The notes beneath the pieces are model-generated. The model saw only the letters and a list, made by a program, of their open reading frames with translations, had not been told where the DNA came from and ran no database searches. From Blastococcus sp. PRF04-17 (GTDB lineage: Bacteria; Actinomycetota; Actinomycetes; Mycobacteriales; Geodermatophilaceae), in the NCBI RefSeq assembly GCF_023016265.1, contig NZ_CP095412.1, positions 124,001 through 188,000 of the forward strand: a stretch of 64,000 bases of DNA, read 5' to 3'. Within the stretch, counting starts at the first letter, position 1; every line of letters starts with the position of its first letter. Made by a program: the position numbers and the translations under genes. Positions 32,006 through 42,090 of this stretch are shown here, piece by piece.

Positions 32006-32896
32006 GTGCCCACATCCACCGACCCGCCGACGGTCCTGATCACCGGCGCCTCCAGCGGCATCGGCCGCGCCACGGCGAAGGAGCTGGCCGGCCGCGGCGC
32101 CACGCTGGTCCTCGTCTCGCGCGGCGAGGAGTCGCTGGAGGAGGCCGCCGCCGAGGCCCGCGCCGCGGGTGCCGCCGAGGTCGTCGTCCAGACCGCCGAC
32201 GTCCTCGACGAGGAGGCGTTCCGGGCCGCGGTGGACGCCACGGTGGAGCGGTTCGGCCGGCTCGACGTCGTGGTGCACGCCGCGCAGGTGATGGCCTACG
32301 GCCGGATCGAGGACGTGCCGAAGGAGGTCTACGAGCGGGTGGTCGACACCGCGGTGCACGGCACCGCCACCGTCGCCCGGGTCGTGCTGCCGGTCTTCCG
32401 CAGCCAGCACGCCGGTCATCTCGTGGTCGTGAACTCGCTGCTGGGCAACATCGCGACCCCGTTGCTCGGCAGCTACGTGACCGCGAAGTGGGGGCAGCTC
32501 GGGCTGATCCGGGTGCTGCAGCAGGAGACGCGGGACGAGCCGGGCATCTCGATCTCGGCGGTGCAGCCCGGCGGCGTCGACACCCCGATCTACGCGCAGG
32601 CCGCCTCCTGGACCGGCAGCACCGGCCGGCCGCCGCCGCCGGTCTACTCGCCCTACCGGGTGGCCCGGGTGATCCTCTCGACCCTCGACCGGCCGCGGCG
32701 GGTGGTGCAGGCCGGGCTGCTGAACCCGGTCATCACGGCCGGCTTCCGGCTGGTGCCCGGGGTGTTCGACGTGCTGGTAGGTCCGCTGCTGCAGCGGCTG
32801 GCCATCGCGGACGACGACGTGCCGCCCACCGAGGGCAACGTGTTCGAGTCCAAGCCCGCGGGCAATGCGACCGAGGGCCGCTGGCGCAGCATCTGA
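32006..32896 (+). CDS. Short-chain dehydrogenase/reductase
   Basis: 296 residues. Cofactor motif VLITGASSGIGRATAKEL at residues ~9-26, catalytic SYVTAKWGQLG with the Tyr-x3-Lys pair, and VQPGGVDTPIYAQAASW. The C-terminal extension (PYRVARVILSTLDRPRRVVQ) is typical of larger SDRs acting on lipid-like substrates. GTG start. Standing alone 30 bp after the NYN gene; substrate unknown. Confidence 0.85.
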   Translation: MPTSTDPPTVLITGASSGIGRATAKELAGRGATLVLVSRGEESLEEAAAEARAAGAAEVVVQTADVLDEEAFRAAVDATVERFGRLDVVVHAAQVMAYGRIEDVPKEVYERVVDTAVHGTATVARVVLPVFRSQHAGHLVVVNSLLGNIATPLLGSYVTAKWGQLGLIRVLQQETRDEPGISISAVQPGGVDTPIYAQAASWTGSTGRPPPPVYSPYRVARVILSTLDRPRRVVQAGLLNPVITAGFRLVPGVFDVLVGPLLQRLAIADDDVPPTEGNVFESKPAGNATEGRWRSI

Positions 32897-33095
32897 CGAC
32901 CCGGGATCGCCCGCTCGTCGACACCTGACAGGGAGCGTGGGCGGACTCACGACTTCCGTGGGCGGTGGAGCGTGCGGGGCAGCCCTCACCCTGCAACCGT
33001 GGAGTGCGGGTGCCCGAGGTCGTGTGCTCTTCCCCCGCCCCTGAGGCCACCTCTCGAAGACGCGAGTGGCCGGCGTCTTCGTCCGAGAGGTCCCC

Positions 33096-34432
33096 GTGCC
33101 CGCCCTGTCCTGCCTGCCGCGCGCCCGCGTGCCCGGCATCCGCGTCCCCCCGCCGTCCGTCGCCCGCCTCCGGGCGGCCGTCACCGCGCTGTTCGTCCTG
33201 GACGGCGCCGTCTTCGGCAGCTGGGCCGCCCGCGTCCCCGACGTCGCGGCCGCCGTCGGCGCCGGTCACAGCACCCTCGGCATCGCACTCCTCTGCCTGT
33301 CCCTCGGCGCGCTGGTCTGCATGCGCTTCACCGGCGGCTGGTGCGCCCGCTTCGGCGCGGGCCCGGTGAGCGCGGCCGGTGCCGTCGCGGTGTCGGCCGC
33401 CGCGCTGCTGCCCGGCCTGGTCGGCTCGGTCCCGGCGCTCTGCGTCGCCCTGTTCGTGTTCGGCGCCGCCACCGGTCTGGTGAACGTCGCGGCCAACGCC
33501 GTCGGCGTGCAGGTCGAGGCGAGCGTCGGACGCCCGATCCTGTCCGGCCTGCACGCCGGCTTCAGCATCGGCGGCCTCGCCGGCGCTCTGGTCGGCGGCG
33601 CGCTGTCGCCCGTGCTCGGTGTCGCCGGTCACCTGGCCCTGGTCGCCGCCGCGGGGCTCTTCGTCAGCGCCTGGGCGCTGCCGTCACTGCTGGGCGCGGG
33701 TCGAGAAGCCTGCTCCGACACCTCCCGGGCCGCCGGTGAACCGGTCCGCCGTCCGACGGCGGTGCTCGTGGTCCTCGGCGCGATCGCCGGGTGCACCGCG
33801 TTCGGCGAGGGCGCCCTGACCGACTGGGGGGCGCTGCTGCTGCGCGAGCAGCTGGCCGCGCCGGCCACCGTGGCCGCCGCCGGCTACGCCGGCTTCTCGC
33901 TGGCGATGGCCGCGGGCGGCTCGCCGGCGGGCGGCTGCTGCAGGCGACGGGGGAGCGGCGGCTGCTGGTCGGGGGCGCGCTGCTGGCCGCGGTCGGCGCG
34001 ACCGCTGCCGTCACGACGTCGTCCCTCGAGGTGGCGCTGGCCGGGTTCGTGCTCGTCGGCCTCGGGCTGGCCAACGTCTTCCCGCTGGCGATCGGCCGCG
34101 CCGGCCTGCTCGGCGGCGCGCGGGGCATCGCGCTCGCGACGACCGTCGGCTACACCGGGCTGCTCGGCGGCCCGCCGGCGATCGGCCTGCTCGCCGAGTC
34201 CGCCGGCCTGCCGGTCGCGGTCGGCTCGGTGGCGCTGCTCGCGGTGGTGGCGGCCCTGCTCGTGCTGACCATCTCCGGCGAGCGCGTCCGGCTGCCCCGG
34301 CCGCGCACGCTGCTCGACCGCGCCGTCGCCGCCGGCGGCCGGCTGCAGCCGGTGGTGTCCGGCTTCGGGCACGGCACCGGCGTCTACGTGCGCGACCTGC
34401 AGGTGCTCATCCCGGAGCAGCGGCGCTCCTGA
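33096..34432 (+). pseudogene. YbjJ-like MFS transporter, frameshifted in the second half
   Basis: From GTG 33096 (GAGAGG upstream) the frame gives the YbjJ-like N-terminal half: FVLDGAVFGSWAARVPDVAAAV, HSTLGIALLCLSLGALVCM and GLHAGFSIGGLAGALVGG. The frame is lost near 33914; a second frame continues with RLAGGRLLQATGERRLLVGG and four more helices to the stop at 34432. Adding one G to the GGG at 33914-33916 joins them (AGRLAGGRLLQ). Intact length would be about 445 residues, twelve helices. Sugar or drug transport is possible, substrate unknown. Confidence 0.8.
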
Positions 34433-34439
34433 CGGCCGC

Positions 34440-35234
34440 TCACAGCGGGGTGACGTAGGCGCCGCTGATGCCGCCGTCGACGAGGAACTCCGACGCGGTC
34501 ATGAACGAGGAGTCGTCGCTGGCCAGGAAGGCCACCGCGGCGGCGATCTCCTCGGCCTGCGCGAACCGGCCCATCGGGATGTGCACCAGCCGGCGGGCGG
34601 CGCGCTCCGGGTCCTTGGCGAACAGCTCGCGCAGCAGCGGCGTGTCCACCGGCCCCGGGGAGAGCGCGTTGACCCGGATGCCCTCGCGGGCGAACTGCAC
34701 GCCGAGCTCGCGGGACATCGCGAGCACCCCGCCCTTGGACGCCGTGTAGCTGATCTGCGAGGTCGCCGCACCCATGCGGGCCACGAACGACGCGGTGTTG
34801 ATGATCGAGCCGCGGCCGCGGGCCTGCATGTGGGGGATCGCCGCCTTGCAGCACAGGTACACCGAGGTCAGGTTGACCTCCTGCACCCGGCGCCACGCCT
34901 CGAGCCCGGTGACGAGGATCGAGTCGTCGTCGGGGGGCGAGATGCCGGCGTTGTTGAAGGCGATGTCCAGCCCGCCGTAGGCGTCGACGGCGGACTGGAA
35001 CAGGGCGTCCACCTGCTCGGGGGAGGTGACGTCGACCTGGACGAACGTCCCGCCGGCCTCGTCCGCCGCGGCCTTGCCGGCCGCGGCGTCGACGTCGCCG
35101 ACGACGACCTTCGCGCCCTCGGCGGCGAACCGGCGCACGGTGGCCAGCCCGATGCCGCTGCCGCCACCGGTCACCACGGCCACCCGGTCGACCAGCCGCC
35201 GGACCACCACGGCTGGCTCGTTGACGCTGCTCAC
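34440..35234 (-). CDS. SDR family oxidoreductase of the gamma-glutamylation cluster
   Basis: 264 residues. VAVVTGGGSGIGLATVRRF gives the TGxxxGxG cofactor loop, FNNAGISPPDDD the NNAG motif, YTASKGGVLAMSRELGVQF the Tyr-x3-Lys pair and VNALSPGPVDTP the PG loop. The end (DGGISGAYVTPL) is a classical SDR C-terminus. GTG start 2 bp after the aldehyde dehydrogenase stop. As last gene of the three-gene operon, it could take the place of a dedicated amine/alcohol oxidase. Confidence 0.85.
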   Translation of the reverse strand: MSSVNEPAVVVRRLVDRVAVVTGGGSGIGLATVRRFAAEGAKVVVGDVDAAAGKAAADEAGGTFVQVDVTSPEQVDALFQSAVDAYGGLDIAFNNAGISPPDDDSILVTGLEAWRRVQEVNLTSVYLCCKAAIPHMQARGRGSIINTASFVARMGAATSQISYTASKGGVLAMSRELGVQFAREGIRVNALSPGPVDTPLLRELFAKDPERAARRLVHIPMGRFAQAEEIAAAVAFLASDDSSFMTASEFLVDGGISGAYVTPL

Positions 35235-35236
35235 GT

Positions 35237-36604
35237 TCAGACCTCCGTCGACAGGAACACGTTCTTCTCGTCGGTGAACGCGTGCAGGGCGTCGGGCCCG
35301 AGCTCGCGGCCCAGGCCGGACTGCTTGAAGCCGCCGAACGGCGTCGAGTAGCGCACCGACGAGTTGCTGTTGACCGACAGGTTGCCGGCCTCGATGCCGC
35401 GGGAGACCCGCAGCGCGCGGCCGAGGTCGCGGGTCCAGACCGAGCCGGACAGCCCGTACTCGCCCTCGTTGGCCATCCGCACGGCGTCGTCCTCGTCCTC
35501 GAACGGGACGACCGCGACGACGGGCCCGAAGATCTCCTCGGTCACCGCCCGGTCCCGCGGATCGACCGGCGCCAGGACCGTCGGAGGGAACCAGAAGCCG
35601 GGGCCGTCGGGCGCGCTGCCGCGGAAGGCCACCGGGGCGTCGTCGGGCACGTACGAGGCAACCCGCTCCCACTGGCCGCGGCTGATCAGCGGCCCCATCT
35701 CGGCCGTCTCGGACGACGGGTCCTCGACCCGGAAGCCGGTCACCGCCGGCTCCAGCAGCTCGAGGAACCGGTCGTACGCCGAACGCTGGACGAGGATCCG
35801 CGACCGCGCGCAGCAGTCCTGGCCGGCGTTGTCGAACACCGCCGACGGGGCCCCGGCCGCGGCCTTCGCCAGGTCGGCGTCCGCGAAGACGACGTTGGCG
35901 CTCTTGCCGCCGAGCTCCAGGGTGACCCGCTTGATCCGGTCCGCGCAGCCGCGCATGACCCCCTTGCCGACCTCCGTGGAGCCGGTGAACACGATCTTGC
36001 GCACGTCGGGGTGGTCGACCAGCCGCTGGCCGACCACCGCCCCCTTGCCCGGCAGCACGGTGAACACGTCCTCGGGGAGGCCGGCCTCCAGCGCCAGCTC
36101 GCCCAGCCGCATCGCGGTCAGCGGGGTCAGTTCGGCCGGCTTGAGGACGACGGTGTTGCCGGCCGCCAGTGCCGGGGCGAACGCCCAGCCCGCGATGGGC
36201 ATCGGGAAGTTCCACGGCACGATCGCGCCCACGACGCCCAGCGGCTCGCGGAAGGTGAAGTCGACCCCGCCGGCGACCGGGATCTGCCGGCCGAACAGCC
36301 GCTCGGGCGCCGCGCTGTAGTAGGTCAGGACGTCGCGGACGTTGCCCGCCTCCCAGCGCGCGTTGCCGATCGTGTGGCCGGCGTTGCGGACCTCGAGCCG
36401 GGCCAGCTCCTCGACGTGCGCGTCGACCTGCTCGGCGAACCGGCGCAGCAGTCGCCCGCGGTCGGCCGGCGCCACCTGCCGCCAGTCCGCGAAGGCGCGG
36501 CGGGCGCGGGCGACGGCGGCGTCGGTCTCGTCGGCGTCCGCGAGCGGAACGGTGGTGAGGACCTCCTCGGTGGCCGGATCGACGACGTCGAAGGTGCTGC
36601 TCAC
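35237..36604 (-). CDS. NAD-dependent aldehyde dehydrogenase
   Basis: 455 residues. PWNFPMPIAGWAFAPALAAGN cofactor region, FTGSTEVGKGV, LELGGKSANVVFADADL with the catalytic Glu, and FDNAGQDCCARSR with the catalytic Cys. In Puu-type pathways this step oxidises gamma-glutamyl-aminoaldehyde. GTG 36604 overlaps the glutamine-synthetase-like stop (GTGA), which couples the two enzymes. Confidence 0.85.
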   Translation of the reverse strand: MSSTFDVVDPATEEVLTTVPLADADETDAAVARARRAFADWRQVAPADRGRLLRRFAEQVDAHVEELARLEVRNAGHTIGNARWEAGNVRDVLTYYSAAPERLFGRQIPVAGGVDFTFREPLGVVGAIVPWNFPMPIAGWAFAPALAAGNTVVLKPAELTPLTAMRLGELALEAGLPEDVFTVLPGKGAVVGQRLVDHPDVRKIVFTGSTEVGKGVMRGCADRIKRVTLELGGKSANVVFADADLAKAAAGAPSAVFDNAGQDCCARSRILVQRSAYDRFLELLEPAVTGFRVEDPSSETAEMGPLISRGQWERVASYVPDDAPVAFRGSAPDGPGFWFPPTVLAPVDPRDRAVTEEIFGPVVAVVPFEDEDDAVRMANEGEYGLSGSVWTRDLGRALRVSRGIEAGNLSVNSNSSVRYSTPFGGFKQSGLGRELGPDALHAFTDEKNVFLSTEV

Positions 36605-37965
36605 AGCCGTTCGAACCCCCGGAACCTCTCCCAGTCGGTGACCGCCCGGCCGAAGGCGGCCAGCTCGACGGCGGCCATGTTGGCGTAGTGGTCGACCACG
36701 TCGTCGCCGAATGTAGTTCGGGCGAACTGGCTGCCCCGCCACAGGTCCAGGGCCTCGGCCAGGCTGGTCGGCACGTGCTCGGCGGACGGGTCCTCGTAGG
36801 CGTTGCCCTCGAAGGCCGGCTCCAGCTCGAGCCGCTGCTCGATGCCGGCCAGCCCGGCGGCCACGACGGCGGCGGTGGCCAGGTAGGGGTTCACGTCGCC
36901 GCCGGGGATGCGGTTCTCCAGCCGCAGCGAGGCGCCGTGCCCGACCAGCCGGAAGGCGCAGGTGCGGTTGTCCCGGCCCCAGCGCAGCGCCGTCGGGGCG
37001 AAGGAGCCCTCGACGAAGCGCTTGTAGGAGTTGATGTTGGGCGCCAGCAGCAGGGTGAGCTCGCGCATGTACCTCAGCTGTCCGGCGACGAACGACCGGC
37101 CGACGTCGGAGAGGCCGGGGCCGTCGGCCAGCACCAGGGCGCCGTCGGTGCCCCGGAAGCTGCAGTGGATGTGGCACGAATTGCCCTCGCGGGCGTCGAA
37201 CTTGGCCATGAAGGTCAGCGCCATGCCCTCCTGGGCGGCGATCTCCTTGGCGCCGTTCTTGTAGACGGCGTGCCCGTCGCAGGTACGGACGGCCTCGTCG
37301 TAGAGGAACGCGATCTCGTGCTGGCCGAGGTTGCACTCGCCCTTGGCCGACTCCACGGTCAGACCCGCGCCGGTCATGTCGTTGCGGATGCGGCGCAGCA
37401 GCGGCTCGATCCGCGCGGTGCCCAGCACCGAGTAGTCGACGTTGTACTGGTTGGCCGGGGTGAGGCCGCGGTAGCCGGCGTCCCAGGCCTGCTCGTAGGT
37501 GTCGCGGAAGACGAGGAACTCCAGCTCCGTGCCGACGTAGGCGGCCATGCCGGCCTCGGCCAGCCGTTCGGTCTGCCGGACCAGGATCTGCCGCGGCGAC
37601 GCGACGACCGGGCTGCCGTCCTCCCACCGCAGGTCGGCCAGCGCCATCACCGTGCCGGGGTTCCACGGCACCGGCCGCAGCGTCGAGAGGTCCGGCTGCA
37701 TCACGAAGTCGCCGTAGCCGGTCGACCACGACGACATCGCGTAGCCCTCGACGGTGGTCATCTCGACGTCGACGGCGAGCAGGTAGTTGCAGCCCTCGGT
37801 GGCGTGCTCCAGGACGACGTCGAGGAAGTAGCGGGCGTGCAGGCGCTTGCCCTGCAAGCGGCCCTGCATGTCGGTGAACGCGACCAGGACGGTGTCGACG
37901 AGTCCGTCCTCGACCTGACGGCGCAGATCGTCGACGGTGAGGGCCGGGCGATCGGACTGGGGCAC
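36601..37965 (-). CDS. Glutamine-synthetase-family gamma-glutamyl-amine ligase
   Basis: 454 residues. GS catalytic-domain motifs: GTELEFLVF, ESAKGECNLGQHEIAF, NSCHIHCSFR, and APNINSYKRFVEGSFAPTALRWGRDNRTCAFR in the ATP/metal region. The sequence is close to the PuuA/GlnA3-GlnA4 type, which attaches glutamate to polyamines or ethanolamine, not ammonia. Neighbouring aldehyde dehydrogenase, amide hydrolase and permease support that. GTG start. Divergent from the permease, 171 bp apart. Confidence 0.85.
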   Translation of the reverse strand: MPQSDRPALTVDDLRRQVEDGLVDTVLVAFTDMQGRLQGKRLHARYFLDVVLEHATEGCNYLLAVDVEMTTVEGYAMSSWSTGYGDFVMQPDLSTLRPVPWNPGTVMALADLRWEDGSPVVASPRQILVRQTERLAEAGMAAYVGTELEFLVFRDTYEQAWDAGYRGLTPANQYNVDYSVLGTARIEPLLRRIRNDMTGAGLTVESAKGECNLGQHEIAFLYDEAVRTCDGHAVYKNGAKEIAAQEGMALTFMAKFDAREGNSCHIHCSFRGTDGALVLADGPGLSDVGRSFVAGQLRYMRELTLLLAPNINSYKRFVEGSFAPTALRWGRDNRTCAFRLVGHGASLRLENRIPGGDVNPYLATAAVVAAGLAGIEQRLELEPAFEGNAYEDPSAEHVPTSLAEALDLWRGSQFARTTFGDDVVDHYANMAAVELAAFGRAVTDWERFRGFERL

Positions 37966-38136
37966 GGGCGGACCTTAGGGGCGGCGCGATGCGCCCACAA
38001 GCGGAGATCCGCAGCGTCACCTGCTCGTTCCGTCCCGCCGGTTCCCTCTTGACCTGCGGCTCTGCGTGCCGCCACCCTGACCGCCGCACGCCCACGTTCC
38101 GGCCCGCACCACCACTGCCAGGTCAGGAGAACGCGC

Positions 38137-39672
38137 ATGTCCGCACCCCACCCCCGCGGCGCCTCGGGCATCACCTACAAGCACGCCGAGGAGGGCTACT
38201 TCGACAAGCGCGGGCTCACCCGCACCGCAGGGTTCTGGGGACTGTGGGGACTCGGGGTCGCCGCCGTCATCTCCGGTGACTTCTCCGGGTGGAACTTCGG
38301 TGTCGGCGGCGCCGGGTGGGGCGGCTTCCTCATCGCCACGGTGGTCGTCACCCTGATGTACGTCGCGATGATCGCCAGCATCGGCGAGATGTCGGCGGCC
38401 ATGCCGCACACCGGCGGCGCCTACTCCTTCGCCCGCTCGGCGATGGGGCCGTGGGGCGGCTTCGTCACCGGCCTCGCCGAGACCATCGAGTACGTCGCGA
38501 CGACGGCGGTCATCGTCTACTTCTCCGCCTCCTACGCCGACAGCATCACCGACGAGCTGTTCGGCCTGTCGATGCCGGGCTGGATGTGGTGGATCATCCT
38601 CTACGCGATCTTCCTGCTGCTGAACATCGCCGGTGCGGAGGTCTCGTTCCGGTTCGCCGTCGTCGTCGCCGTCCTCTCCCTGGCGGTCATCGCGCTGTTC
38701 GCCGTCATGGCGCTGTTCTCCGGTGCCCTGGACTTCGGCAACCTCTTCGACATCGAGCCGACCGACGGCAACAGCGAGTTCGTGCCGTTCGGCTGGTGGC
38801 AGGTCGTGCTCGCGATGCCGTTCGCCATGTGGCTCTACCTCGGCATCGAGGAGCTCCCGCTGGCCGCCGAGGAGTCGCACATGCCGGCCCGCGACATCCC
38901 GCGCGCCGGCCTCTGGGGCCTGGGCACGCTGATCGTCAGCGGCGGCATCGTGCTCGTGCTCAACCCGGCGGTCGTCGGCGCCTCGGCGATCGGGAGCACC
39001 GACGAGCCGCTGCTCGACGGGTTCCGCGCCATCCTGCCCAACAGCGACGTCGCCGCGATCCTCTCGGCCTTCGCGCTGATCGGCCTGTTCGCCTCGCTGC
39101 AGGGGATCATGTTCGCCTACGGCCGCAACATCTACTCGCTCAGCCGGGCCGGCTACTACCCCAAGGCGCTGTCCCTGACCGGCGCCCGCAGGACGCCGTG
39201 GATCGCACTGGTCGTCGGCGCCGTCATCGGGTTCGCGGCGCTGCTGGGCATCCAGGCCTTCGGTGACACGGTCGGCGACGTCGTCCTGAACATCGCGGTG
39301 TGGGGTGCCGTCCTCGCCTACCTGCTGCAGATGGTGTCGTTCGTGCTGCTCCGCCGGAAGTTCCCGACCGCCGGCCGTCCCTACCGCAGTCCGTTCGGGG
39401 TGGCCGGTGCCGTGTTCGCCGGTGCGATCGCTGCGCTGATCTTCGTCGGCGTCATGCTGAACGAGGCCTACCGCGAGGCGATCGTCGCCGTCGCGGTCAT
39501 CTACGTCGTCGCGCTGGTCGGTTTTGCTGCCTTCGGCCGGCACCGCCTGGTGCTCTCGCCCGAGGAGGAGTACGCGATGTCCGGCGGCCTGCACGGCGAC
39601 CCGCAGGCCGAGGGCTACGGCGCGATCGACGTGGAGGACATCGACCCGGAGGCCCGTTCGAGCTCGGTCTGA
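38137..39672 (+). CDS. APC-superfamily amine permease (ethanolamine permease-like)
   Basis: 511 residues, 12 helices. WGLGVAAVISGDFSGWNFG, VTLMYVAMIASIGEMSAAMPHTGGAYSF and ETIEYVATTAVIVYFSASYAD are the pattern of the ethanolamine permease (EAT) group of APC transporters. The C-terminal tail is acidic. An AGGAGAA site precedes the ATG. It would import the amine handled by the divergent ligase operon. Confidence 0.85.
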   Translation: MSAPHPRGASGITYKHAEEGYFDKRGLTRTAGFWGLWGLGVAAVISGDFSGWNFGVGGAGWGGFLIATVVVTLMYVAMIASIGEMSAAMPHTGGAYSFARSAMGPWGGFVTGLAETIEYVATTAVIVYFSASYADSITDELFGLSMPGWMWWIILYAIFLLLNIAGAEVSFRFAVVVAVLSLAVIALFAVMALFSGALDFGNLFDIEPTDGNSEFVPFGWWQVVLAMPFAMWLYLGIEELPLAAEESHMPARDIPRAGLWGLGTLIVSGGIVLVLNPAVVGASAIGSTDEPLLDGFRAILPNSDVAAILSAFALIGLFASLQGIMFAYGRNIYSLSRAGYYPKALSLTGARRTPWIALVVGAVIGFAALLGIQAFGDTVGDVVLNIAVWGAVLAYLLQMVSFVLLRRKFPTAGRPYRSPFGVAGAVFAGAIAALIFVGVMLNEAYREAIVAVAVIYVVALVGFAAFGRHRLVLSPEEEYAMSGGLHGDPQAEGYGAIDVEDIDPEARSSSV

Positions 39673-39673
39673 G

Positions 39674-40366
39674 TCATCCACCGGCCGTCGCGGCGACGAG
39701 CTCCTCGAAGAGGCGGGCGTCATCGCCCGTCTCGGGGTGCCACTGCACGGCGAGGCAGAACCGGCGGGCGGTGTCCTCGACGCCCTCGACGAGGCCGTCC
39801 TCGGCCCAGGCCGAGGCGGTGAGTGCGGGCGCGATCCGGTCGAGCGCCTGGTGGTGGTGGCAGTTCACCGTGGTCGTCGGCCCGAGGACGGCGTCGAGCC
39901 GGCTGCGGGGATCGGTGCGGATCTTCCGCTCGGCGTACATCCCGAGCCCGAGCTGGTGCGGCTGGGTGCCCGGGACGGCGGGGAGGTGCTGCATCAGGGT
40001 GCCGCCGAGGTGGACGTTGAGCAGCTGCATGCCCCTGCAGATGGCCAGGAGCGGCAGGTCCCGGTCCAGGGCGGCCTCGAGGACGGCGACCTCGGCGGCG
40101 TCGCGGTCGGGTCGCGTGGCGGTGGTGTGCGGGCCGGGATCGGCGCCGTAGCGGGCGGGGTCCACGTCGGCGCCGCCGGCGAGCACCAGCCCGTCGAGCC
40201 GCGCGACGACGCCGGCCGTGGTCGCCCCGGTCGGCAGCAGCACCGGCTCGCCGCCGGCCCGCGAGACGGCGTCGGCGTAGGCGGCCGGCAGCAGGACGGC
40301 CGGCACGTCCCAGAACCCCCACCGCGCCTGCTCGCGGTAGGTGGAGATGCCGATCAACGGAAGCAT
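39674..40366 (-). CDS. PuuD-like gamma-glutamyl-gamma-aminobutyrate hydrolase
   Basis: 230 residues. Class I glutamine-amidotransferase-like: LLAICRGMQLLNVHLGG carries the nucleophile Cys, VNCHHHQALD and FCLAVQWHPETGDD carry the catalytic His-x-Glu. GTLMQHLP is typical of the PuuD family. It hydrolyses the gamma-glutamyl amide formed by this pathway. It converges on the permease gene with no gap. ATG 40366. Confidence 0.88.
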   Translation of the reverse strand: MLPLIGISTYREQARWGFWDVPAVLLPAAYADAVSRAGGEPVLLPTGATTAGVVARLDGLVLAGGADVDPARYGADPGPHTTATRPDRDAAEVAVLEAALDRDLPLLAICRGMQLLNVHLGGTLMQHLPAVPGTQPHQLGLGMYAERKIRTDPRSRLDAVLGPTTTVNCHHHQALDRIAPALTASAWAEDGLVEGVEDTARRFCLAVQWHPETGDDARLFEELVAATAGG

Positions 40367-40391
40367 GGCCGTCAGTGTGCCCGGAACGCGA

Positions 40392-40432
40392 CGGAGGCCG
40401 GGAGCACAGCTTCCCTGCGCTCCCGGCCTCCG
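40392..40432. terminator. Hairpin terminator of the tripartite transporter operon
   Basis: Fourteen-base perfect arms at 40392-40405 and 40419-40432 around a 13-base loop, starting just after the tctA stop at 40444. Confidence 0.85.
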
Positions 40433-40443
40433 CGACCAGGCTC

Positions 40444-42090
40444 CTAGAGGCCGCTCGGCTCCCCGAAGTCGGGCTTCCTGCGCGCCCTGTCGCCGATGCC
40501 GTCGCCGAGGTCGTCGCCGGGATGCCGCTCGACCGACACGGCGGAGGTGAGCCCGTGCTGGTGGTGCGCCTCCTCGATCTCGTGGACCGCGTCGGCGAGG
40601 ACCGGGACGACCGCCTTGCGGGGGAGCACCCGGCGGACCAGCGGCCACAGGACCACCAGTCCGACGACCAGGTAGATGACGACGGCGAACGGGTCGACCA
40701 GGCCGCCGAGGTCGCCGTTGCTGATCTGCAGCGCCTGGCGCAGCTCCTCCTCGGCGAACGGACCCAGGATCACGCCGATGATCGCCGGCAGGATGGGCAG
40801 GCCGTACCGCCGCATCATGAAGCCGAGCCCGCCGATCGCCAGCAGCAGGAAGAGGTCGAACGACGAGGCATCGGCCGCGTAGGCACCGAGGCAGGAGAAG
40901 AAGAGGATGCCCGCGTACAGGTACGTGCGGGGGATCCGGAGCAGCCGGGCCCACAGCGGCGCAAGTGGCAGGTTGAGCACCAGCAGCGCCGTGTTGCCGA
41001 TGAACAGGCTGGCGATCAGGCCCCAGACCAGGACCGGCTCGGTCTCGAACAGCCGGGGGCCGGGCTCGATGCCGTAGGTCGTGATCGCCGCGAGCATGAC
41101 CGCCGCGGTCGCGGTGGTGGGGATGCCCAGGGTCAGGAGCGGGACCAGGCCGCCCGCGGCCGAGGCGTTGTTCGTGGCCTCCGGGCCGGCCACTCCCTCG
41201 ATGGCGCCCTTGCCGAACTGCTCCGGGTGCTTGGACAACCGCCGCTCGGTGACGTAGGAGAGGAACGTCGGGATCTCGGCGCCGCCGGCGGGGATCGCGC
41301 CGAAGGGGAAGCCGATGGCGGTGCCTCGCAACCACGGCTTCCACGACCGCCTCCAGTCCTCCCGGCTCATCCGCGGGTTGCTCACCGGCGTGATGTCCAG
41401 GGGCCGCCGGCGGAGGTGGGCCGCCGTCCAGAGCGCCTCGCCGACGGCGAACAGGCCGACCGCCACGACGATGACGTCGATGCCGTCGGCGAGCTCCGGG
41501 ACGCCGAAGGTGAGCCGCTGCTGACCCGAGGTGAAGTCGATGCCGATGAGGCCGATCGCCAGCCCGATGCCCAGCGCGGCCAGACCGCGGACGCGTGAGC
41601 TGCCGAGCACGGAGGTGACGGCGACGAAGGCGAGGAGCATCAGCGCGAACGTGTCGGCGGGCGAGACCTCGATGGCGAGATCGGCGATCACCGGAGCCAC
41701 GAACGCCAGCAGCAGGGTGGCGATGGTGCCCGCGACGAAGGAACCGATCGCGGCGGTGGCCAGGGCCTGCGCGGCTCGTCCGCTCTTGGCCATCTTGTTG
41801 CCCTCGACCGCGGTCACCACGGACGCGCTCTCGCCGGGGGTGTTGAGCAGGATCGAGGTCGTGGACCCGCCGTACATGCCGCCGTAGTAGATGCCGGCGA
41901 ACATGATGATCGCGGTGGTGACGTCCAGCCCCCGCGTCAGCGGGAGCAGCAGGGCGATCGTCATGGCCGGGCCGATGCCGGGCAGGACGCCGATCGCGGT
42001 CCCCAGCAGCACGCCGAGGAATGCGTAGAGCAGGTTCGTCGGCGTCAGCGCCGTCCCGAAACCGCCGATCAGTTCGGTCAACGCGTCCAT
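40444..42090 (-). CDS. tctA: Tripartite tricarboxylate transporter large membrane subunit TctA
   Basis: 548 residues, about 12 helices. Family motifs: [19 protein letters not shown] near residue 40, [21 protein letters not shown], and [24 protein letters not shown] in the second half. Long charged C-terminal tail. ATG 42090 shares a base with the tctB stop (TGATG). Takes the substrate from the binding protein through the membrane with a Na+ or H+ gradient. Substrate cannot be read from sequence. Confidence 0.92.
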   Translation of the reverse strand: MDALTELIGGFGTALTPTNLLYAFLGVLLGTAIGVLPGIGPAMTIALLLPLTRGLDVTTAIIMFAGIYYGGMYGGSTTSILLNTPGESASVVTAVEGNKMAKSGRAAQALATAAIGSFVAGTIATLLLAFVAPVIADLAIEVSPADTFALMLLAFVAVTSVLGSSRVRGLAALGIGLAIGLIGIDFTSGQQRLTFGVPELADGIDVIVVAVGLFAVGEALWTAAHLRRRPLDITPVSNPRMSREDWRRSWKPWLRGTAIGFPFGAIPAGGAEIPTFLSYVTERRLSKHPEQFGKGAIEGVAGPEATNNASAAGGLVPLLTLGIPTTATAAVMLAAITTYGIEPGPRLFETEPVLVWGLIASLFIGNTALLVLNLPLAPLWARLLRIPRTYLYAGILFFSCLGAYAADASSFDLFLLLAIGGLGFMMRRYGLPILPAIIGVILGPFAEEELRQALQISNGDLGGLVDPFAVVIYLVVGLVVLWPLVRRVLPRKAVVPVLADAVHEIEEAHHQHGLTSAVSVERHPGDDLGDGIGDRARRKPDFGEPSGL

